This document shows positions 57,842-64,000 of a stretch of 64,000 nt of DNA, piece by piece. Positions within the stretch are counted from its first letter, which is position 1. Every line of letters starts with the position of its first letter. Below the pieces are notes generated by a model. It was not told where the DNA came from. It did no database searches and worked only from the letters and a program-made list of their open reading frames with translations. This stretch comes from Sandaracinaceae bacterium (lineage in GTDB: Bacteria; Myxococcota_A; Polyangia; Polyangiales; Sandaracinaceae). The stretch is taken from contig JAVJQK010000012.1 of NCBI GenBank assembly GCA_040218145.1, forward strand, positions 53,771-117,770, in the 5' to 3' direction. The translations under genes were made by a program, and so were the position numbers.

Positions 57842-59449
57842 TTGTCATCCACGCCCGATACGCCCTCCACGGACCCGCCCGCCGATCCGCTCCTGGGCAC
57901 CCTCGTCGGCGACCGCTATCGCATCCTCGAGCCGCTCGCGCGTGGGGGGATGGGGCGCGTCTACCGGGCGATGCAGGTGCAGCTGAGCCGCGAGGTCGCG
58001 GTGAAGGTCCTCGACACGGCCGGGGACGTGGAGCCGCGCCTGCGCGAGGACTTCACGCGTCGCTTCCTCCTCGAGGCGTCGTCGCTCGCGAAGCTGAACC
58101 ACCCGAACACGATCGTCATCTACGACTACGGCCAGGTCGACGACGACACGTACTTCATCGCCATGGAGCTGCTCACGGGGCGCACCCTGCGTCAGGTGAT
58201 GAAGGACGGCCTGGTCGACGCCGAGCACGTGATCAAGATCGGCGCGCAGATCGCCGCGAGCCTCGCGGAGGCGCACGATCAGGGGCTGATCCACCGCGAC
58301 CTGAAGCCGGGCAACATCTTCCTGACCAAGCGCGGGGACGACCCGGAGTTCGTCAAGGTGCTCGACTTCGGGCTCGTGAAACACCGCCCGGAGACCGGCC
58401 TCGACGCCAGCCACACCGGCTTCATGGTGGGCACGCCCAAGTACATGGCCCCCGAGCAGATCGTGGGGGATCCGGTCAGCCCGGCGACCGACGTGTACGG
58501 CCTCGGCGCGACCCTCTACCACGCGCTCGCGGGGCGTCCTCCGTTCGAGGCCGACAACCGGTTCGAGCTCCTCGTCAAACACGCCGACGTCGATCCGGAC
58601 CCGATCAGCGAGGTCTCCGCCGCGCAGCTCCCGGACGGGCTGGAGCAGGTCATCTTGCGATGCTTGCGCAAGCGGCCCTCGGAGCGCTACGCGTCGATGC
58701 GCGAGGTGGCGCACGCCCTGCTGGCCTGCTCGACCCGCTCGGGCTCCTGGCCGCTGGGCGGTCTGATCAGCGCGCCAGGGCTCCGGGAGGAGCCCGAGAC
58801 CGACGACTCCACGCGCGTGTCCAAGCCTCGCCCCCGGCCGACGCCCCTGGAGACGGCGGAGGCGCCGTCGCAGAGCGGCGTGCGCGCCTCGACCCCCGCT
58901 CCCGTCGCTCCGGCCACGCCCGCGCCGGTGGCCGCGCCCGCGGAGGCGCCCCGGAGCCAGCGGACCCTGCTCGCCCTCGTCGTGGGCGCGCTCGCGCTCA
59001 GCGCGCTGGCCGTGGGCTTCGTGGTCTATCGAGGGCTCGAGGCGCCGGCCGCCCAGCCCGCGCCTGCGCCGCCGCCGGTCGTCGCCCCCCCGCCCGAGCC
59101 TGCTCCGCCGGAGGAGGCGAGCGAGGCCACGCCGGCCGCGCCCGTCGACACGGTCGTGAGGTTGACCACCGAGCCCGAGGGAGCGCAGGTCCGTCGAGAC
59201 GGGCGCGATCTCGGCGACGCGCCGCTGAATCTGGTGATCCCGAGCGGGGAGATCTGGACCCTCGACGTCTCGGCGCGGGGCCACGACGATCGCACGCTGA
59301 CGGTGCGCGGTGGGCAGCGAGAGCTGCACGTGCGACTCGAGCCGACGCGCATCCAGCGTCCGCGACGGCCGAGCGCGGGCGAGCGGGACCGTCCCCGCAC
59401 CGACCGTCCCCGCACAGACAATCGCGATCCATGGGCGGAGGAGCCGTGA
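57842..59449 (+). CDS. Ser/Thr protein kinase with PEGA domain
   Basis: A 535-residue kinase. The Hanks domain (about 24-290) has ARGGMGRVY, Lys in VAVKVL, HRDLKPGN and DFGLVK, and all catalytic residues are intact. After a Pro/Ala linker there is one membrane span (LLALVVGALALSALAVGFVVY, about 378-398), a further Pro-rich linker and a C-terminal PEGA domain outside (TEPEGAQVRRDGRDLGDAPL). PEGA domains are surface beta-modules that may bind cell-wall material. The start is taken as TTG at 57842, just ahead of the kinase domain; no better ATG or GTG precedes it. The next gene overlaps by four bases. Confidence 0.92.
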   Translation: MSSTPDTPSTDPPADPLLGTLVGDRYRILEPLARGGMGRVYRAMQVQLSREVAVKVLDTAGDVEPRLREDFTRRFLLEASSLAKLNHPNTIVIYDYGQVDDDTYFIAMELLTGRTLRQVMKDGLVDAEHVIKIGAQIAASLAEAHDQGLIHRDLKPGNIFLTKRGDDPEFVKVLDFGLVKHRPETGLDASHTGFMVGTPKYMAPEQIVGDPVSPATDVYGLGATLYHALAGRPPFEADNRFELLVKHADVDPDPISEVSAAQLPDGLEQVILRCLRKRPSERYASMREVAHALLACSTRSGSWPLGGLISAPGLREEPETDDSTRVSKPRPRPTPLETAEAPSQSGVRASTPAPVAPATPAPVAAPAEAPRSQRTLLALVVGALALSALAVGFVVYRGLEAPAAQPAPAPPPVVAPPPEPAPPEEASEATPAAPVDTVVRLTTEPEGAQVRRDGRDLGDAPLNLVIPSGEIWTLDVSARGHDDRTLTVRGGQRELHVRLEPTRIQRPRRPSAGERDRPRTDRPRTDNRDPWAEEP

Positions 59450-60258
59450 TCCGCGCGATCGCGTACCTCTCCCTCGTCGCCCTCCTGCTCGCCAGCGTCT
59501 CGACCGCGGAGGCGCAGCGCCGACGCAGGCTCTCTCCCGACGAGCGGCGGGCGCGGGAGCTGTTCACGCTCGGGGACGAGTCGTACGCGAACGGGCGCTA
59601 CGACGCCGCGATCGCCGCGTTCGAGGAGGCCTACCGACTCAGCGAGCGGCCGCTGCTCTTGTTCAACCTGGCCAACGCGCAGGAGCGGGCCGGGTATCTG
59701 CGCGACGCGGTGAGCAGCCTCGAGCGATACCTGCCGCATGCGCGTCGGAGCGAGCGCGACGAGGTCGAGAGCCGGCTCGTGGCGCTGCGAGAGCGCGTCG
59801 CGGAGGAGGACCGCGCCGAGGCAGCGGCGCGCGCGGAGGCCGAGGCGGCGGAGGCGGCGGAGGCGGCGAGCGCGGCCGAAGCGGCGCGCGCGCCCGAGCC
59901 GTCGGAGCCGGCGGTCGTGCGGGGGCCGGATCTCTTGCCCGCCTCGCTCGTCCTCGGCGGGGGCGGAGCGTTGATCATCGCCGCGGCGGTGACCGGAGGG
60001 CTCGCGCTCAGGGCCCGCGACACGGCGAGCGCCCACTGCGTCGACGGCCTCTGCAGCGTGGAGGCCGAGGGACCCCTCGCCACCGACGAGGCGCTCTCGA
60101 TCACGACCGACGTGCTCGCGGTCACGGGCCTCGCGGCGGCGGGGCTGGGCGTCTACCTGCTGGTGGACGCGCTCTCTCGCGGCGAGTCGACCGAAGCCTC
60201 CGTGGACGTCGCGATCGGCCCGAACGGCGGCGCGCTCTTCGCGAGAGGACGATTCTGA
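59446..60258 (+). CDS. Secreted TPR protein
   Basis: A 270-residue protein. The GTG at 59446 is chosen because it has an ideal Shine-Dalgarno (GGAGGAG five bases ahead) and overlaps the kinase stop by four bases; an ATG at 59431 is also in frame. The signal peptide is YLSLVALLLASVSTAEAQ. About two to three TPR units follow (ARELFTLGDESYANGRYDAAIAAFEEAY and so on), then an Ala/Glu-rich coiled region and two hydrophobic segments (about 175-245). It is probably membrane-attached and works with the upstream kinase and downstream binding protein. Confidence 0.85.
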   Translation: MIRAIAYLSLVALLLASVSTAEAQRRRRLSPDERRARELFTLGDESYANGRYDAAIAAFEEAYRLSERPLLLFNLANAQERAGYLRDAVSSLERYLPHARRSERDEVESRLVALRERVAEEDRAEAAARAEAEAAEAAEAASAAEAARAPEPSEPAVVRGPDLLPASLVLGGGGALIIAAAVTGGLALRARDTASAHCVDGLCSVEAEGPLATDEALSITTDVLAVTGLAAAGLGVYLLVDALSRGESTEASVDVAIGPNGGALFARGRF

Positions 60259-61659
60259 ATGCGGCGTCTCGGGTGGGTGCTCGCGCTCTCTCTGCTCGGC
60301 TCCTGCAGCCTCACGCGTGCGGACCGTGAGGCGTGTCAGAGCCACGCCGACTGTCGGCAGGCCTTCGGCTTCGGCTTCGCCTGTGGCGACGCGGGCCTCT
60401 GCCGCCCCGTGCCCATGCACCCGCGTTGCCAGTCCACCTACCCCGCGGACCTGAGGGCGGAGGGCTTCGGCGACGCTTTCGTGGTGGGGAGCATCATCGA
60501 CTCGACCGTGGACACCCACATCGCGCGCCAGAACGCGGTGCGGCTCGCGTTCACCGAGGTGCGCGACCTCGGCGGCCTCGACGGTCGCGAGGTCGGCCTG
60601 GTGTTCTGCACCAACGCGGTCGAGCCGCGCCTCGACGACCTGACCCAGACCGAGGCGAGCGCCGCCGTCGCGGCGTTTCTGGAGGACGAGCTCGGCGTCC
60701 CCGTCATCCTCGGCCCGCCCTCGAGCGACGCCGCGCGCGCCGCCTATGAGGCGACGGACGAGGCGCTGCTGATCTCCCCCTCCGCCTCCAGCTCGGCCCT
60801 GACCACGCTGGAGGGCGACGCCACCGACGAAGCACCGGGCCGGCTCTGGCGCACCGTCGCGCCCGACGCGCTGCAGGCGCGGGTCATCGCCGACGACCTG
60901 GACATGCGCGGCGTCACCAGCGTGGCCGTGATCGCGCAAGACGGCGCGTACGGGACCGGGCTCGCGGACGAGCTCGAGGCGGCCTTCGGGGGCACCGTCG
61001 AGCGGTTCACCTTCGACAGCGCGAGCGCCCGCAACGCGGCGGCCACCGACGCCGGCGCGAGCGGCGCAGAGGAGGTGTTGTTCTTCGGCTCGCAGACCTC
61101 GGACGTCACCGCCTTCGTCCTGTTCGCCGACTCCTTCGCCGGCTACGCCGACAAGAACCTCTTCCTGAGCGATAGCGCCGCCAACCGCGACTTCCTGCGT
61201 GACGCCTCCGCGGCCTCGGGCCTCTTCGATCGGATCCGGGGGACCCGCCCCGCCGCGCCGGAGGGCATCGTGTTCGACGCCTTCGTCAGCGCCTACGCGG
61301 CCGAGAACATGGGCGCGAACGCGGAGCTCTTCAGCTTCACGGCGCACGCCTACGACGCCGCGTGGGTGGCCCTCCTGGGCGCGACTTGGGCCACGCTCCA
61401 GGCCGACGGCGCGCTGACCCCCGAGAACGTCGCGCGCGGGATGCGCATGCTGAGCAGCGGCCCGCCGTTCGATCTTCGGAGCTCCAACTACGACGACATC
61501 GCCGAGCGCTTCCGGCTCGGCGAGAGCGTCGACGTGCGAGGCGCGTCGGGGGACCTCGACTACGACCCGACCACGGAGGAGACGCGCGCGCCCGTCCAGG
61601 TCTGGCGGATCGCGGCGAGCGGCGACGACATCGAGGGCGTGTACGTCGTGACGCCGTGA
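60259..61659 (+). CDS. Periplasmic-binding-protein-like lipoprotein (branched-chain amino-acid type)
   Basis: A 466-residue lipoprotein ([11 protein letters not shown] lipobox) that starts on the base after the TPR gene stop. A Cys-rich segment (about 25-58) precedes a Leu/Ile/Val-binding type periplasmic-binding fold: [56 protein letters not shown], and a C-terminal [16 protein letters not shown]. No ABC permease or ATPase genes accompany it, so it is probably a sensor or ligand binder rather than an importer. Together with the kinase and TPR protein it would form an envelope sensing unit (inference). Confidence 0.88.
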   Translation: MRRLGWVLALSLLGSCSLTRADREACQSHADCRQAFGFGFACGDAGLCRPVPMHPRCQSTYPADLRAEGFGDAFVVGSIIDSTVDTHIARQNAVRLAFTEVRDLGGLDGREVGLVFCTNAVEPRLDDLTQTEASAAVAAFLEDELGVPVILGPPSSDAARAAYEATDEALLISPSASSSALTTLEGDATDEAPGRLWRTVAPDALQARVIADDLDMRGVTSVAVIAQDGAYGTGLADELEAAFGGTVERFTFDSASARNAAATDAGASGAEEVLFFGSQTSDVTAFVLFADSFAGYADKNLFLSDSAANRDFLRDASAASGLFDRIRGTRPAAPEGIVFDAFVSAYAAENMGANAELFSFTAHAYDAAWVALLGATWATLQADGALTPENVARGMRMLSSGPPFDLRSSNYDDIAERFRLGESVDVRGASGDLDYDPTTEETRAPVQVWRIAASGDDIEGVYVVTP

Positions 61660-61667
61660 GCGCGCCG

Positions 61668-63704
61668 ATGCACAGCGGACTCATCGAAGAGGCGGCGACA
61701 CGCGAGCCCGTCGTCGACGAGGTGCGCGCGCTGGCCGAGCGCGAGGGGGTCGAGGCGCTGCGCGCTGCGCTCGAGGAGTCGTTCGAGCTGCACGAGATCG
61801 ACGCGGCGACCGTGCTGGCCCTCGCGCTCCTGGCGAGCGGTGAGCCTCCGCCCGCGGACGCCGTCGTGCGCATCTATCCCGACGCGCTGAGTGACCGCGC
61901 GGCGCAGGTGCTGGTGGCCTCACACCCCGAGTGGCGGGAGGTGCTGGAGCGCATGCTCCGGATGCGTCAGCTCGATCGCTATCAGCTCGCCGTCGCGTGC
62001 GCGCTCTACACCGTGCTGGAGCCGGAGGGTCCCTGGCCGCCGGTGCTCTTCGAGGTGCTCCGCAGCCTCGCCAGGACGCGAGAGGGCTGGGTCGGCGAGG
62101 GCTTCGCCGTGCAGGCGGCGCTGCGTGTCGGCGACGCGCAGCTGGACGAGCTGTTCAAGGTGAAGCGCGACGTCGAGAAGGTCGACGAGAGCCTCTTCTC
62201 CTACCTCGGCGAGGCTCCGGGGATCGACTCGCTGGAGCCCACGCGGAGCAACGTGATCGCCAGCGGCTACACCGCCCGTCGCGCCACGCCCAAGGTGGGT
62301 CGGAACGACCCGTGTCCGTGCGGCAGCGGCAAGAAACACAAGAAGTGTTGCGCCGGCAAGAAGGAGGCGCGCGAAGCGCTGTCGCCCGTGGCGGGCTTGA
62401 CCATGCGCGAGTACCGGAAGCGGCTGCACGAGGTGAAGACCGCGGAGGAGCTGGCGCGAGAGCACCCGGCCGACCTAGCGCGCCTCCCGCTCGAAGACCT
62501 GACCACCGCGCAGCTCGACGCGTGTTACGGCGCCTTCATCGACAGCGAGCGTTTCGATGACGCCGAGCGGGCCCTGTCGCTCTTGTCCGAGCGAGAGCTG
62601 CCGGAGGGTCTCACCGTCGACGGTCTGCGCGCCGAGCTGGTGACCTACGCGCACGACTGGGGGCACGACGAGCTCGTGACGCGGCATCTCGAGCGTTTCG
62701 AGGCGCCCGACTCGATCCCGAGCCACGTCGCGCTCGGCCGCGTGCTGCGGCACCCGACCGCCGACGCCCTGAGCGTGCTCGAGGCGGAGTGCCGCGCGCA
62801 CATCGTCGAGGGCGGCCCTGCGCCGATGGTGCTGGCGTACGAGCTGCTCGAGCCCTATCCGGCGCTCGGCATCGTCATGGCCCGGGGCAGCTTGGACCCC
62901 GAGCATCCGGCGGACAGCGAGACCCTCCTCGCGGAGATCGAGTGGGCGCGAGATCGGCTCGGCGCCCCTCCGGACGACCCGGCGTGGTCGCTGTGGGATC
63001 TGATGAACGAGGAGCGGCGTCTCGCGCGCGCGGGGGACGAGGAGCGAGAGGCCTTGCAGCGCGAGCTCGAGAAGATGCGCGCGGAGGCGCAGAACGCGCG
63101 CGCCGACGCGCAGGTCCTGAGCCGCGAGCTGAACAAGCACCGAGGTCAGCTCGAGGCCCTGGAGTCGCGCGCGGAGGAGGCCGAGGCCCGTCGAGCCCGC
63201 GCGAGGAACGCCGCCGAGCGCGCCGCCGCGGAGCGGGACGTCGAGGCGGCCAAGCGCCTGCGGCAGAAGATCCGCGAGCTGGAGGGCCGCATTCGCGAGG
63301 GCCAGCGCGAGCGGCGCGAGCTCCGAGAGCGCGCGGAGGAGCTCGCCAGCCAGCAGAGCACCGAGGAGCGCCCGGAGGAGGAAGAGAGCCTCGAGGAGCG
63401 TCAGGCCCCCGCGATCCCCCACGGCGTGCGCATCCCCACGTGGACCGACAAGGCCGTGAGCTCGCTGGACAAGCTCCCGAAGAATATCGTCGCCTCGGCC
63501 ATCGCCACCGCCGGAGCCCTGGGCGCCGGCCGCCCGGAAGCCTGGCGCCACGCGAAGAAGCTCGAGGGCCTCCACGGCCTCTGCTCGGCCCGCGTGGGCA
63601 TTCACCATCGTCTCTTGTTCGCGATGGACGACGACGGCGTCCTCGAGGTCGACGAAGTCGTCACCCGCGAAGACCTGGACCGCGCGCTGGCCAGCCGACG
63701 CTGA
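61668..63704 (+). CDS. SEC-C motif, coiled-coil protein with RelE-like C-terminus
   Basis: A 678-residue protein from ATG 61668; a GTG at 61656, overlapping the previous stop, is possible. Residues 1-205 are helical and unassigned. The zinc-binding SEC-C motif [18 protein letters not shown] lies near 209-226. A middle helical region (about 240-430) follows, and about 470-570 is a strong Glu/Arg-rich coiled coil. The end (about 590-678) looks like a ParE/RelE-type fold: [29 protein letters not shown] and [15 protein letters not shown] motifs appear in SecA and in many stress proteins. RNA cleavage by the RelE-like part is possible but the catalytic set is not verified. Confidence 0.82.
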   Translation: MHSGLIEEAATREPVVDEVRALAEREGVEALRAALEESFELHEIDAATVLALALLASGEPPPADAVVRIYPDALSDRAAQVLVASHPEWREVLERMLRMRQLDRYQLAVACALYTVLEPEGPWPPVLFEVLRSLARTREGWVGEGFAVQAALRVGDAQLDELFKVKRDVEKVDESLFSYLGEAPGIDSLEPTRSNVIASGYTARRATPKVGRNDPCPCGSGKKHKKCCAGKKEAREALSPVAGLTMREYRKRLHEVKTAEELAREHPADLARLPLEDLTTAQLDACYGAFIDSERFDDAERALSLLSERELPEGLTVDGLRAELVTYAHDWGHDELVTRHLERFEAPDSIPSHVALGRVLRHPTADALSVLEAECRAHIVEGGPAPMVLAYELLEPYPALGIVMARGSLDPEHPADSETLLAEIEWARDRLGAPPDDPAWSLWDLMNEERRLARAGDEEREALQRELEKMRAEAQNARADAQVLSRELNKHRGQLEALESRAEEAEARRARARNAAERAAAERDVEAAKRLRQKIRELEGRIREGQRERRELRERAEELASQQSTEERPEEEESLEERQAPAIPHGVRIPTWTDKAVSSLDKLPKNIVASAIATAGALGAGRPEAWRHAKKLEGLHGLCSARVGIHHRLLFAMDDDGVLEVDEVVTREDLDRALASRR

Positions 63705-63921
63705 CATCCGCCCCTGGTCCCGAGTTAACTAAACTTGCGGTACGTCTACCTGACCATCGGAGCGGGGCGCAGAATCGGCTGGTCGGCGCTCTGAAGGTCC
63801 CCAGAAGCGACACGAACGTGGCCTGGGTGGGGCCTCACGGTCGCCCTGCGCCGCGAACAGACGGACCCCGGCGGCGCGAGGCCACCAGGGTCACGAGAAG
63901 AGTCGCGCGATCAGCGCCGAT
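63705..63921. other. Intergenic region, no gene seen
   Basis: The 217 bases after the SEC-C gene are less GC-rich in their first part (GTTAACTAAACTTGCGG near 63724). I find no open frame with convincing codon use, no tRNA and no clear terminator here. Confidence 0.5.
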
Positions 63922-64000
63922 CTACGGGAACGGCTCGCACGCCGCCGCGTGGTGCTTCTTCATCCAGTACGTGCCCGCCGGGAACACCACGCTCCGGTCC
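63922..64000 (-). CDS. C-terminal end of an unidentified gene
   Basis: On the minus strand an open frame enters from the right edge and ends in TAG at 63922-63924. The last residues read VFPAGTYWMKKHHAAACEPFP. G/C at third positions supports coding. Too short to identify. Confidence 0.4.
   Translation of the reverse strand, partial: DRSVVFPAGTYWMKKHHAAACEPFP

Overview
The window is about 64 kb of very GC-rich bacterial chromosome with strong G/C at third codon positions. It carries many lipoproteins whose mature N-termini are Asp/Ala/Gly rich, several Cys-rich repeat proteins, four Hanks-type Ser/Thr kinases, TPR/Sel1 proteins, a SEC-C protein, and no rRNA, tRNA, phage or plasmid genes. This is the style of a large-genome myxobacterium (Myxococcota; Sandaracinaceae/Polyangiales-like is my inference). 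I see no insertion sequence, integrase, CRISPR array or replication origin, so this reads as core and lineage-specific chromosome rather than an island.

Layout, left to right. 1-2.6 kb is an iron module: a leftward FecCD-type permease and ABC ATPase (cut by the edge), a Fur-box-like site, then rightward bacterioferritin-associated ferredoxin, bacterioferritin (with an unusual ferroxidase residue) and an FKBP isomerase. 2.8-9.5 kb holds a 6-pyruvoyl-tetrahydropterin-synthase/QueD-like enzyme, an Lrp/AsnC regulator overlapping a MarC membrane protein, an IgGFc-binding-type lipoprotein, a GDSL esterase and other secreted lipoproteins. A ~160-bp imperfect palindrome follows (9574-9733), then an exporter-type ABC protein, a DUF2237 protein, a Na+/Ca2+-exchanger-family protein and a ceramidase-like lipoprotein. 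15-31 kb has a kinase with acidic repeats, threonine synthase, envelope proteins, a TldD/TldE pair in which TldD looks Tat-exported, endonuclease III, two paralogous receiver proteins (one intact, one degenerate), an ABC1/UbiB-family protein and a second kinase. 31-47 kb has a Rieske oxygenase, alpha/beta hydrolase and LAS-peptidase lipoproteins, a methyltransferase, a large membrane protein with an ExbD-like end, FabH, an 11-unit Cys-rich repeat lipoprotein, an acyltransferase, a DAO-family oxidoreductase and an anchored double FKBP protein.

The most striking locus is 47.4-55.6 kb. A leftward ~1,570-residue polypeptide joins, in order, a gamma-glutamylcyclotransferase fold, a MAPR/cytochrome-b5-like segment, an indoleamine-dioxygenase-like heme domain, a cytochrome-P450-reductase-type FAD/NAD(P)H module without a flavodoxin domain, a classical cytochrome b5, a helical region and a STAS-like C-terminus. 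It looks like a self-sufficient heme oxygenase/dioxygenase with its own electron chain. Directly divergent from it, across ~150 bp, lies a kinase-STAND ATPase-TPR regulator. The right end (56-63.7 kb) holds a HEAT-like protein, a protein with two RelA/SpoT-type HD domains plus a possible 2H phosphoesterase domain, a kinase-TPR-periplasmic-binding-protein operon, and a SEC-C/coiled-coil protein ending in a RelE-like fold.

Functions are read from motifs by eye; no database search was possible. Start codons are chosen by signal peptides, ribosome sites and neighbour spacing, and several are GTG or TTG.
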